Source: Paracoccus sphaerophysae
GTDB taxonomy: Bacteria; Pseudomonadota; Alphaproteobacteria; Rhodobacterales; Rhodobacteraceae
Assembly (NCBI RefSeq): GCF_000763805.1
Contig: NZ_JRKS01000001.1
Location: forward strand, 124,001 to 188,000
Direction of reading: 5' to 3'
Length of the DNA stretch: 64,000 nucleotides
Notes under the pieces: model-generated
What the model was told of the DNA's origin: nothing
Seen by the model: only the letters and a program-made list of their open reading frames with translations
Database searches by the model: none
Part shown: positions 1 through 7,767 of the stretch, piece by piece
How positions within the stretch are numbered: position 1 is the first letter of the stretch
Layout of the letters: each line of letters begins with the position of its first letter
Program-made: the position numbers and the translations under genes

Positions 1-47
1 CTGTCCACCAGCAGGGGCAGCATCGGATCGGAGGGGGCTTCGGTCAT
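1..47 (-). CDS. TatD family hydrolase, N-terminal fragment (cut by window edge)
   Basis: Only the first 15 codons are present, reading MTEAPSDPMLPLLVD on the minus strand before the window ends. The hydrophobic LLVD segment just after a short leader is how TatD-family metal-dependent deoxyribonucleases begin (the family continues with a DSHCH metal-binding motif, which would lie outside). It starts 18 bases after the holB stop, and tmk-holB-tatD is a common gene order in alphaproteobacteria, which supports the assignment. With so little sequence the call rests mostly on context. Confidence 0.55.
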   Translation of the reverse strand, partial: MTEAPSDPMLPLLVD

Positions 48-65
48 TGGATCATTCCCGGCGGA

Positions 66-1169
66 TCAGTCGCGGGCATCCGGGGCGCCGGGCCCCTGCG
101 CGAGGGTCAGGAGCATATCCATCACCAGCGCCGCAGGGTCAAGGTTGACCGCCCGGCCGCGGCGGGCGCGGGCGGACAGCTCGGCCTGGGCGGCGGCCCA
201 GTGGCGGGCGGCGGCCTCGTCGGGCGACAGGCGGGTCAGCAATTCGGCCTCGCCCGGGGCGGCCTCGGGCAAGGGCGGACCCATCAGCCCGGTGCGCGCG
301 GCGCGGGTGAGGAGGCGGTCGAGCAGCGTCATCGTCAGGTCGAACGGGTCGCCGTCGGGGCCGGGCCGTCCGGCGGCCGCGTCGGCAAGCGCCGCGGCGC
401 GCAACCGGTCCATCCGGGGCAGGGTGGCGAACAGCGCCACCAGATCGGCATAGCGGTCGAGCCCGTCCTGCCCGGCCAGACGGAGCGCCTCGCCCACCGA
501 GCCGCCGGCAAGCGCCGCCAGCCGCGCCGGATCGCCGGGCGCGTCGAGCGGGGCCAGCGCCGCGGCCATGTCGTCGGGCGACAGCGGCGCCAGCCGCAAT
601 TCGCGGCAGCGCGACCGGATCGTCGGCAGCAGCCGCGCCGGCTGATGCGCGATCAGCAGCAGCACGGCGTCGCGCGGCGGCTCCTCCAGCATCTTCAGAA
701 CGGCATTGGCGGCGGCGGTGTTCATGTCGTCGGCCGCGTCGATGATCGCGACGCGGCGCCCACCCTCGGCGGCGCTGAGATGGAAGAAGGACAGCAGCCG
801 GCGGATGTCGTCGACGACGATCTCGGCCCGCAGCCGGCCGGTCTTGTCGTCCACGCTGCGCCGCACGAGATGCAGCCGCGGCTCGGCCAGCGCCCGCATC
901 CGCCGCGCGACGGGGTGGTCGGGGGGCAGGTCCAGCCCGCCGCCCTCGCCCGCGATCAGCCAGCGCGCGATGGCCCAGGCTAGTGTCGCCTTGCCGGTAC
1001 CGCGCGGGCCGGTGATGAGCCAGCCGTGGGGCAGCCGGCCCGAGTCGGCGGCGGCCATGAAGCTGCCGATCGCGGCATCCTGGCCGATGACGCGCGGGGT
1101 CTCGCGCGGATGCGGCGCGCCGGGGACGCGGTCGGATTCGACGGGCGGGTCGGTCTCGGCGGCGCTCAC
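66..1169 (-). CDS. holB: DNA polymerase III subunit delta' (clamp loader)
   Basis: This 367-residue protein is the delta' subunit of the clamp loader that places the sliding clamp on primed DNA. The AAA+ core is visible: a P-loop-like ITGPRGTGKATLAWAIARW around residues 52-70, a Walker B-like RVAIIDAADDMN, and the sensor segment NAVLKMLEEPP typical of DnaX/HolB. The DnaX-type zinc-binding cysteines are not evident, as is usual in alphaproteobacterial HolB. The start is GTG at 1167-1169, which overlaps the tmk stop codon (GTGA), so the two genes are translationally coupled. The likely operon order is dacC-tmk-holB-tatD. Confidence 0.93.
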   Translation of the reverse strand: MSAAETDPPVESDRVPGAPHPRETPRVIGQDAAIGSFMAAADSGRLPHGWLITGPRGTGKATLAWAIARWLIAGEGGGLDLPPDHPVARRMRALAEPRLHLVRRSVDDKTGRLRAEIVVDDIRRLLSFFHLSAAEGGRRVAIIDAADDMNTAAANAVLKMLEEPPRDAVLLLIAHQPARLLPTIRSRCRELRLAPLSPDDMAAALAPLDAPGDPARLAALAGGSVGEALRLAGQDGLDRYADLVALFATLPRMDRLRAAALADAAAGRPGPDGDPFDLTMTLLDRLLTRAARTGLMGPPLPEAAPGEAELLTRLSPDEAAARHWAAAQAELSARARRGRAVNLDPAALVMDMLLTLAQGPGAPDARD

Positions 1170-1780
1170 AGCGCGGCCCGGACGCGGGCGGCGACATCCT
1201 CGGCGCTGCCGCGGCCGTCGATCAGGCGGATGCGGTCGGGATGGGCCGAGGCGAGTGCGGCGAAGCCGGCGCGGAGCCGGGTCTGGAAGGGCAGGCCCAT
1301 CGTTTCGAAGCGATCCTCGGGGGCCGCCGTCGCGGGCGCGGCGTGGCGCCGGGTCGTCCGGGCCAGCGCCTCGGCCGGGTCGAGGTCGATCACCAGCGTC
1401 CGGTCCGGCTCGACACCGATCATCAGCCGGTGCAGCGCATCGACGCGGCCGCGCAGATCGCCGCGGGTCGCGCCCTGATAGACGCGGGTCGAATCGGCGA
1501 ACCGGTCGGTCACCACCCAGGCGCCGCGGTCAAGCGCCGGGCGGACGGTCCGCTCCAGATGGTCGCGGCGAGCGGCGGTGAACAGCAAGAGCTCGGTTTC
1601 CGCGGACCAGCGGTCGGCGCGGCCATCGACCAGCAGGTGGCGGATCTCCTCCGCCCCGGGAGAGCCCCCGGGCTCGCGGGTCAGGACGACCTCGCGCCCC
1701 TCGGCGCGCAGGGCGTCGGCCAGCATCCGGGCCTGGGTGGACTTGCCGGACCCGTCGATGCCCTCGAGGCTGATGAACAC
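1166..1780 (-). CDS. tmk: Thymidylate kinase
   Basis: This 204-residue enzyme phosphorylates dTMP to dTDP for DNA synthesis. It begins MFISLEGIDGSGKSTQ, with the P-loop at residues 10-15. The DR motif of the family is visible (VTDRFADSTRVYQG), as is the LTREPGGSPGAEEIRHLL segment after the P-loop. Length is standard. The start is GTG. It lies 14 bases downstream of dacC and overlaps holB by four bases, so it is expected to be cotranscribed with both. Confidence 0.96.
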   Translation of the reverse strand: MFISLEGIDGSGKSTQARMLADALRAEGREVVLTREPGGSPGAEEIRHLLVDGRADRWSAETELLLFTAARRDHLERTVRPALDRGAWVVTDRFADSTRVYQGATRGDLRGRVDALHRLMIGVEPDRTLVIDLDPAEALARTTRRHAAPATAAPEDRFETMGLPFQTRLRAGFAALASAHPDRIRLIDGRGSAEDVAARVRAAL

Positions 1781-1794
1781 CGCCTGCCGCCCAG

Positions 1795-2967
1795 CTAGAC
1801 GCCGGCGGCCGACATCGCGCGGCGCCCGAGCCGCAGCGCGGCGTTCTGCAGGCGGCCGACGAAGCCGGCCCGCGCCACGTCCTCGGCCGCGACCAGCGGC
1901 AGACGCGATTCGACCGAGCCGGGGATCGTCACGATCAGCTCGCCCAGCTTCTGCCCGGCGGTGATCGGGGCCTCGATCGGGCCGTCGAAGACCGCCTCGG
2001 CGGTGACGCCCGAGGCAGCGCCAGCCGGGATCAGCACGTTCACGCCGCCTTGCGTGGTCAGCGCCACGCGCCGCGCGGCACCCAGCCAGACCGGCGCCCA
2101 GGCCACCCGCTCGCCTTTCGGCACCACGGTCTTCATCGCAAACTGCCGGAAGGCCCAGTTGACGATGCGCTCGGCCTCTTCCGCGCGGGCCTTTTCGGTG
2201 GGCAGGCCGCTGAGCACGAAGATCACCCGGCGCCCGTCCTGCACGGCCGAGCCGACCAGCCCATAGCCCGCCTCCTGCGTGTGGCCGGTCTTGAGCCCGT
2301 CGGCGCCGATTCCAAGCGCAAGCAAGGGGTTGCGGTTGTGCCGGTTCTTCTCGGCCCGGTCGCCATAGACGAATTCCTGCAGCGCGAAATAACCGTAATC
2401 CTCGGGGAAATCAGCGATCAGATGCTGGGCGAGGATGCCCAGATCGTGGGCCGACATGCGATGTTCGGGGTCGGGCCAGCCCGAGGCGTTGGTCAGGTGG
2501 GTCTGGGTCATCCCCAGCGCCTTGGCCCGCGCCGTCGCCTCGCGCGCAAAGGCCTGTTCGGTGCCCGACAGGCCTTCGGCCACGACCACGCAGGCGTCGT
2601 TGCCCGACAGCACGACGATGCCCTTGATCAGCTCTTCCACGGTCGGACGGTCGCGTTCGTCCAGAAACATTGTCGAGCCCTGCATCGCCTTGGCCTTGCT
2701 GGACACCGGGAACTGGGTGTCCTTGGTGACCCGGCCTTCGTGCAGCGCCTCGAACAGCATGTAGACCGTCATCAGCTTGGACATCGACGCCGGCGGGATC
2801 GGCTGGTCGGCGTTCTTTTCCAGCAGCACGGTGCCGGTGGCGACGTCATAGACCCACGCCGCGCGGGCATTGGTGTCGAAGGCGGCCGCCGACAGCGCCG
2901 TCATCGCCAGCGCCACGGCCGCGCCCAGCAGGACGTTCACGATACCGAAGACCGAGCCGATGCGCAT
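1795..2967 (-). CDS. dacC: D-alanyl-D-alanine carboxypeptidase (PBP5/6 family)
   Basis: This 390-residue periplasmic carboxypeptidase trims the terminal D-Ala from peptidoglycan pentapeptides. An N-terminal hydrophobic signal segment spans residues 7-29. The serine-protease-like active site is present: SMSK at residues 61-64 (the SxxK motif), an SGN triad in VLSGNDAC, and KTG in GLKTGHTQEAGYGL. The C-terminal part resembles the PBP5 beta-rich domain. The exact paralogue name (dacA, dacC or dacF) cannot be fixed from sequence alone. Its start lies 114 bases from the tdk stop, with nothing recognisable between. Confidence 0.9.
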   Translation of the reverse strand: MRIGSVFGIVNVLLGAAVALAMTALSAAAFDTNARAAWVYDVATGTVLLEKNADQPIPPASMSKLMTVYMLFEALHEGRVTKDTQFPVSSKAKAMQGSTMFLDERDRPTVEELIKGIVVLSGNDACVVVAEGLSGTEQAFAREATARAKALGMTQTHLTNASGWPDPEHRMSAHDLGILAQHLIADFPEDYGYFALQEFVYGDRAEKNRHNRNPLLALGIGADGLKTGHTQEAGYGLVGSAVQDGRRVIFVLSGLPTEKARAEEAERIVNWAFRQFAMKTVVPKGERVAWAPVWLGAARRVALTTQGGVNVLIPAGAASGVTAEAVFDGPIEAPITAGQKLGELIVTIPGSVESRLPLVAAEDVARAGFVGRLQNAALRLGRRAMSAAGV

Positions 2968-3081
2968 GGTTGTTCCTCTGCCTGTTCGGCGACAGGGTTA
3001 ACGCAGCGAGCCGCCTCTCGCAACGCCGCCGCTTCTCGGGCTCTAGAGCAGGGCGGTAAAGATTTCCTGAATCGGCGCCGA

Positions 3082-3654
3082 TCAGCGCCCCATCGCCTCG
3101 CGCCAGTGGCGGCGGCACAGCGAGACATAGGTTTCATTGCCGCCGACCTGGATCTGGGCGCCCTCGCGCAGCGGCGCGCCGTCCGGGCCGAGCCGCACGA
3201 CCATCGTCGCCTTGCGCCCGCAATGGCAGATCGTGCGGACCTCGCGCAATTCGTCCGCGATCGCCAGCAGTGCGGCCGATCCGGGAAACAGCTCGCCGCG
3301 GAAATCGGTGCGCAGGCCGTAAGCCATGACCGGCTGGCCGAGATCGTCGGCCACCCGGGCTAATTGCCAGACCTGGTCGGGGGCCAGGAACTGCGCCTCA
3401 TCGACGAAGATGCAGGCGGCGCCCGCGCCCTGCTCGGCGATCAACGCGAACAGGTCGGTGGTAGGGCCGAAGGCCAGCGCCTCGGCGGAAATGCCGATGC
3501 GGCTGCCGATGCGGCTGGCGCCGGCGCGGGTATCCAGCCCGGCGGTCAGCAGCAGCGTGGTCATGCCGCGTTCGCGATAGTTGTAGGACGCCTGCAGCAG
3601 CAGCGTGCTTTTACCCGCGTTCATCGTCGAGTGGTGGAAATAGAGCTTCGCCAT
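3082..3654 (-). CDS. tdk: Thymidine kinase
   Basis: This 190-residue enzyme phosphorylates thymidine in the salvage pathway. I chose the ATG giving MAKLYFHHSTMNAGKST, the canonical start of type II thymidine kinases with the P-loop MNAGKST, rather than the in-frame start 12 codons upstream. The FVDEAQFL segment is the conserved Walker B/catalytic Glu region. The zinc-binding half-site CHCGRKA and a late Cys (SLCRRHW) are present. It is a single gene between dacC and the helicase terminator. Confidence 0.95.
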   Translation of the reverse strand: MAKLYFHHSTMNAGKSTLLLQASYNYRERGMTTLLLTAGLDTRAGASRIGSRIGISAEALAFGPTTDLFALIAEQGAGAACIFVDEAQFLAPDQVWQLARVADDLGQPVMAYGLRTDFRGELFPGSAALLAIADELREVRTICHCGRKATMVVRLGPDGAPLREGAQIQVGGNETYVSLCRRHWREAMGR

Positions 3655-3710
3655 GCGCGCCGCATTGCCAAGCCGAAGGCGGCTCTGCAAGCCCGCAGGG
3701 CGGCCGTCAG

Positions 3711-3738
3711 AAAAGCCCGCAGCGTCGCCGCTGCGGGC
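3711..3738 (-). terminator. Rho-independent terminator of the RNA helicase gene
   Basis: A perfect 10-bp GC-rich stem (3715-3724 pairing with 3729-3738) closes a four-base loop. On the minus strand it is followed by TTTT at 3714-3711. It lies 9 bases beyond the stop codon of the RhlE-like gene, so it ends that transcript before tdk. Confidence 0.85.
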
Positions 3739-3747
3739 CCATAGAGA

Positions 3748-5238
3748 TTACGCCTTGGCTTGCCCCTTGGGCGCGCGCGACGGCCGGCGGGCCGGGCGCT
3801 TGCGGGCCGGGGTTGCGCCTGCGGGCCGCGTGCCCGACCGGCCGCCGGGGCTGCGCGGCGAGGGAACGGGTCCTGCCGGCGGCTCGCCGCCGATCACCGG
3901 GATCTGCGCCTTCATCGACTTCTCGATGGCCCGCAGCTCGCCGGCCTCGGCCGGGGCGCAGAAGGCAACGGCGCGACCGTCGCGGCCCGCCCGCGCGGTG
4001 CGACCGATGCGGTGGACATAGTTTTCCGGCACGTTGGGCAGGTCGTAGTTATAGACATGCGCCACCTGCGGGATATCCAGCCCGCGCGCGGCGACATCGG
4101 TCGCGACCAGTACTTGGGTTTCCTCGGAGCGGAAGCTCGACAGCGCCCGTTCCCGCTGGCCCTGCGACTTGTTGCCGTGGATGGCCGCGACCTTGAAGCC
4201 CCATTTCTGCAACAGCGTGGACAGCTTTTCCGACCCGTGCTTGGTGCGGCCGAAGACGATCGCCAGCTCGCCCGGATGCTTGGCCAGATATTCGGCCAGC
4301 AGCGCGGCCTTGTCGCCCTGATTGACGAAATGCACGCCTTGGTCGATCTTTTCGGCGGCCTTGCCCGGAGGGTTGACGGCCACCCGCAGCGGATCGGTCA
4401 GATAGCTGTCGGCGAGTTCCTCCATCAGCTTCGGCATGGTGGCCGAGAAGAGCAGCGTCTGGCGCGATTTCGGCAGCAGCCTGGCGATGCGGCGCAGGGC
4501 GTGGATGAAGCCGATGTCCAGCATCTGGTCGGCCTCGTCCAGCACCAGGTAGCCGGTCTGGTCAAACTGCACGGCGCCGCGCTCGATCAGGTCGATCAGG
4601 CGGCCGGGGGTAGCGATCAGGATGTCGACGCCCCGTTCCAGCCGGTCCACCTGCACGTTGATCGAGGCGCCACCGACGACCCGGAAGGTGCGCAGGCCGG
4701 TGCCCTTGGCGAAGGATTCGACGTTCTGGGCGATCTGGGTCGCCAGCTCGCGGGTCGGCGCCAGGATCAGCGCGCGGCAGGATTTTGGCGCCGGACGTTC
4801 GCCGGCGATCAGCAGCCGGGTCAGCATCGGCAGGCCGAAGGCGGCGGTCTTGCCGGTCCCGGTCTGAGCGAGCCCCAGCAGGTCGCGGCCGTCCACGATC
4901 GCCGGGATGGATTCCGCCTGGATCGGGGTCGGCTCGATCAGGCCCAGTTCGGGCAGGTTGATCGCCACGCGTTTGTCGATGCCCATCCGGGTGAAGGGCG
5001 TGTCGATGTCGGGGATGGCGCGGCGGATGAAGGGCTCGGCCTCGGCGCGGGCCTTCTTGGCGCGGCCGGGGCCGCGGCGGGCGCCGAAGCCCGCCGATTT
5101 CGGCTTGTCACCCGCGGCAGGGCGGTCGGCAGAGCGGTCGGCGCGCGCGCCGGCGCCTTCCGGACGCGGGCCGCGGCTGCGGAAATCGCCGGAGCGCTGG
5201 GGTTTTTTCGCCTTTGCGGCGTCGGTATGGTCGGTCAT
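3748..5238 (-). CDS. rhlE: DEAD-box ATP-dependent RNA helicase, RhlE-like
   Basis: This 496-residue RNA helicase is likely involved in ribosome assembly or mRNA unwinding in the cold. The first about 85 residues are basic and low-complexity. They are followed by the Q-motif region (GLIEPTPIQAESIPAI), Walker A (AQTGTGKTAA), PTRELA, the DEAD box (LVLDEADQML), SAT (LFSATMP) and the C-terminal helicase motifs VATDVAARGLDIPQV and HRIGRTARAG. The last about 50 residues are an Arg/Pro-rich tail, which in this family usually adds RNA affinity. It is transcribed alone with a long structured leader and its own terminator. Confidence 0.93.
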   Translation of the reverse strand: MTDHTDAAKAKKPQRSGDFRSRGPRPEGAGARADRSADRPAAGDKPKSAGFGARRGPGRAKKARAEAEPFIRRAIPDIDTPFTRMGIDKRVAINLPELGLIEPTPIQAESIPAIVDGRDLLGLAQTGTGKTAAFGLPMLTRLLIAGERPAPKSCRALILAPTRELATQIAQNVESFAKGTGLRTFRVVGGASINVQVDRLERGVDILIATPGRLIDLIERGAVQFDQTGYLVLDEADQMLDIGFIHALRRIARLLPKSRQTLLFSATMPKLMEELADSYLTDPLRVAVNPPGKAAEKIDQGVHFVNQGDKAALLAEYLAKHPGELAIVFGRTKHGSEKLSTLLQKWGFKVAAIHGNKSQGQRERALSSFRSEETQVLVATDVAARGLDIPQVAHVYNYDLPNVPENYVHRIGRTARAGRDGRAVAFCAPAEAGELRAIEKSMKAQIPVIGGEPPAGPVPSPRSPGGRSGTRPAGATPARKRPARRPSRAPKGQAKA

Positions 5239-5460
5239 CTCTCATGTCCTTGCGCGTGCCGGCCCCGTATCGGGCGGCACGAAAAACACGCCACGCGCAG
5301 CAGAGGCCGGCGCGGCAACGTAGGGGGCGCGGGTGGAATACGAACCCGCGGGCAACCCTGCGTGAAAGGGGAAACCGTCGAAGCCCGGACCCTGGCAGAA
5401 GCGTTCTGCGGCTGCTCACGCGGCAGCGGGTCTCGGACCTGGCTCTAGTTGGAGAATACG
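5239..5460 (-). promoter_or_regulatory. Structured 5' leader of the RNA helicase gene
   Basis: About 220 bases without a gene precede the helicase start. Two perfect hairpins are visible: CGCGGG/CCCGCG arms at 5328-5333 and 5345-5350 with an 11-base loop, and GCAGAA-GCG-TTCTGC at 5395-5409. A TTGACT hexamer on the minus strand at about 5466-5471 could be a -35 element, making this a transcribed leader of more than 200 nt. Long leaders are common for cold-induced DEAD-box helicase mRNAs; the regulatory role is inference. The rest of the gap to 5635 shows nothing else recognisable. Confidence 0.4.
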
Positions 5461-5635
5461 GCGGAAAAGTCAAGCGTCCCTGTGCGAAAAGTCAGATATT
5501 CTGCACCGTTGGGCGCTTGCCGAGCGTGCCGCGGATTGGTGATATGGGCGGGTCCGATCCCGGCTGCGAAAGGCTTTTCCTGCATGTTCAACCTCGATCT
5601 GCCGCGGTCCGGCCGCGTCCCGAAAGCTGCCCCTC

Positions 5636-6862
5636 ATGCGTAACCTGAGGGTCAGCGCCGACCGCATCGCCGCCGATATCGACGCGCTGGCCGCGATCAC
5701 CGATCCGGGGCGGCCGTGGACGCGGCGGGCCTTCTCGCCCCGATTCGACGAGGGGCGGGTGTGGATCGCGGACGCGTTCCGCCGCGCCGGGCTGTCGGTC
5801 GAAACCGATGCCAGCGGCAACCTGATCGGCACCCGGGCGGGCACCGTCCCGGGGGCGGGGACGATCATGTTGGGCAGCCACTCGGACACCGTCCCGGATG
5901 GCGGCCGGTTCGACGGCGTCGCGGGGGTCGTGGTGGCGCTCGAAGTCGCGCGGATGCTGGCCGAGCGCGGCATCGCGCTGCGCCACGATCTTGCGGTGGT
6001 CGATTTCCTGGCCGAGGAGGTCTCGGTCTTCGGCGTGTCCTGCATCGGCTCGCGCGGGATGGCCGGCGTGCGCCCGGTCGAGTGGCTGACCCGGGAACAT
6101 GAGGGGCGGACGCTGGAACAGGCGGTGCGCGACGTGGGCGGCGATCCGACGACGGTCGCGCCGCGGACAGACGTGCGCGCCTTCCTCGAGCTGCATATCG
6201 AGCAGGGCACGGTGCTGGAAGGCAGCGGCACCGATCTGGGGCTGGTGACCGCCATCGCCGGGATCGAGCGGATCGAGGTGGTGCTGACCGGCCAGGCCGG
6301 CCACGCCGGCACGACCCCGATGGACCGCCGTGCCGATGCGCTGGTCGCGGCGGCCGGGCTGGTCACCGACATCGACGCCGAGGCCGGCGCCCGCGCCTCG
6401 CGCGGCCATTTCACCGCCACGGTCGGCGAGTTTTCCATCGAGCCCGGCGCCGCCAACGTCATCCCCAACCGCGCCCGGCTGCTGATCGACGCCCGCTCTG
6501 CCGACCGCGCCGCGATGGAGGATTTCGTGACCTGGGTCGAGACGCGGGCGGGCCGGCTGCCCGAGGGGATCTCGGGCGCCGTGCGGCTGGTGTCGGACAA
6601 TTACCCGACCCGGACCGATGCCGGCCTGCTGACCCGGCTCGCCGCGGCCGCGGATCGGGTCGGCGCCACCCACCGGCCGATGGTGTCGGGCGCCGGCCAC
6701 GACACCGCCTTCATGGCCCGCATCGCACCAGCGGCGATGGTGTTCGTGCCGTCTCGCGACGGACGCTCGCATTGCGCCGAGGAGTTCACCGAGAATGACA
6801 GCATCGCGCTGGGCGCGGAAGTCCTGGCGGAAACGGTGCTGGCGCTGGATGCCGGGGAGTGA
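5636..6862 (+). CDS. Zn-dependent hydantoinase/carbamoylase-family amidase (M20 fold)
   Basis: This 408-residue enzyme belongs to the M20 amidohydrolase group that includes N-carbamoyl-L-amino-acid hydrolase, beta-ureidopropionase and allantoate amidohydrolase. Di-metal ligands are visible in order: GSHSDTVPDGGRFDGVAGV near residue 82, the Glu-Glu of LAEEVSVFG, HIEQGTVLE, and the late His in GAGHDTAFMARI. The dimerisation-domain motif GQAGHAGTTPMDRRADAL is also present. The exact substrate cannot be read from sequence. No pyrimidine- or purine-degradation neighbours are present to decide it. Confidence 0.85.
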   Translation: MRNLRVSADRIAADIDALAAITDPGRPWTRRAFSPRFDEGRVWIADAFRRAGLSVETDASGNLIGTRAGTVPGAGTIMLGSHSDTVPDGGRFDGVAGVVVALEVARMLAERGIALRHDLAVVDFLAEEVSVFGVSCIGSRGMAGVRPVEWLTREHEGRTLEQAVRDVGGDPTTVAPRTDVRAFLELHIEQGTVLEGSGTDLGLVTAIAGIERIEVVLTGQAGHAGTTPMDRRADALVAAAGLVTDIDAEAGARASRGHFTATVGEFSIEPGAANVIPNRARLLIDARSADRAAMEDFVTWVETRAGRLPEGISGAVRLVSDNYPTRTDAGLLTRLAAAADRVGATHRPMVSGAGHDTAFMARIAPAAMVFVPSRDGRSHCAEEFTENDSIALGAEVLAETVLALDAGE

Positions 6863-6873
6863 GGGGAGGGGAG

Positions 6874-6949
6874 GGACTTACGTGGCCGGCTGTGCCCCTG
6901 GAGCTCATTCGGTCGGGCACGAGTTGTATTCGGGTGCTTACGTAAGTCC
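6874..6949. repeat. 76-bp extended hairpin between convergent genes
   Basis: Perfect 10-bp arms GGACTTACGT (6874-6883) and ACGTAAGTCC (6940-6949) enclose a second inverted pair GTGCCC/GGGCAC (6892-6897 and 6915-6920). It sits in the 182-bp gap between the amidase gene and hda, which converge on it. It could be a bidirectional transcription stop, although no T-run follows, or a small MITE-like remnant. No coding potential is seen here. Confidence 0.45.
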
Positions 6950-7044
6950 GTTCTGCCGCTTGACTGCATTGCCCATCCATAACCCGGGTCCTTACCGCGC
7001 CGACCTCCTGGGCCACGAGGACATCGGCCGTCCGTCTCGGCAGG

Positions 7045-7764
7045 CTAGCTCCCATTTGCGACGGGGTCGGATGCCTCACCCCCCGCCCCGGTCAGCCGCG
7101 CGAGCGCGTCCAGCGCCAGCGGCCGGGTCACCCCGCGGCCCTCGGCGAGGGCGGTGCGGTCGATCTCGGCCACCAGCCGGCGGGCCAGCGCGAGGTCGCG
7201 GTCCATGTGCCGCACCAGCGCCTCGACCACGCCCGGACCCGGGGTCAGCTGCCGGTCGGCCAGCAGCTTGACCAGCACCGCCCCCAGCAGCGCCTCGTCC
7301 GGCGCGCCCAGCCGCGCCACCGCGACCGACGCCATCCGCGAGGCAAGGTCCGGCAGCACCAGCCCCCAGTCGCGCGGCGCAGCCCGCGCCGCCATCAGCA
7401 GCAGCGTCCCGCGCGCCGCCGACAGGTTCCACAGGTGAAACAGCGCCTGTTCGGCGCCCGCGGCATGGGCGACGCGGTCGGCGTCGTCGATCACCAGCGC
7501 CCCCGCCTCGGGCGCCAGCGCGTCGGCGGCGTCGACCCGCAACGCACCGCCGCGCACCACCCGCGCGCCGTGCTCGCCCGCCCAGAAGGACGCGATGTGC
7601 GACTTGCCCGACGCCTCGGGGCCGACCAGCAACAGCCGCCCCTGCGGCCAGTCCTGCGGCCGGTCCACCATGGCCAGCGCCGCCGCATTGGCGGGCGCGG
7701 GCAGGAAATCCGCCCGCCCCAGCGCCGGCGTCAGCCCCAGGTCAAAGGTCAGTTGCCGGGCCAA
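7045..7764 (-). CDS. hdaA: DnaA-homologue replication regulator Hda
   Basis: This 239-residue AAA+ protein resembles the ATPase part of DnaA. In alphaproteobacteria Hda works with the sliding clamp to inactivate DnaA-ATP after initiation. The N-terminal QLTFDL is a clamp-binding-like hexapeptide, followed by the P-loop VGPEASGKSHIASFW, ALVIDDADRV (Walker B) and a C-terminal lid. The protein lacks DnaA domain IV. The start appears to be TTG at 7762-7764, three bases after the permease stop, because no ATG precedes the conserved QLTFDL motif; the gene is probably coupled to the upstream gene. Confidence 0.85.
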   Translation of the reverse strand: MARQLTFDLGLTPALGRADFLPAPANAAALAMVDRPQDWPQGRLLLVGPEASGKSHIASFWAGEHGARVVRGGALRVDAADALAPEAGALVIDDADRVAHAAGAEQALFHLWNLSAARGTLLLMAARAAPRDWGLVLPDLASRMASVAVARLGAPDEALLGAVLVKLLADRQLTPGPGVVEALVRHMDRDLALARRLVAEIDRTALAEGRGVTRPLALDALARLTGAGGEASDPVANGS

Positions 7765-7767
7765 GGT

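Noticed and set aside
5328-5350. A tRNA-like T-arm on the minus strand (GGGTTCGTATTCC) in the helicase leader
   Set aside because: The T stem does not pair correctly, the conserved A58 is a T, and no matching acceptor or anticodon arm is present.
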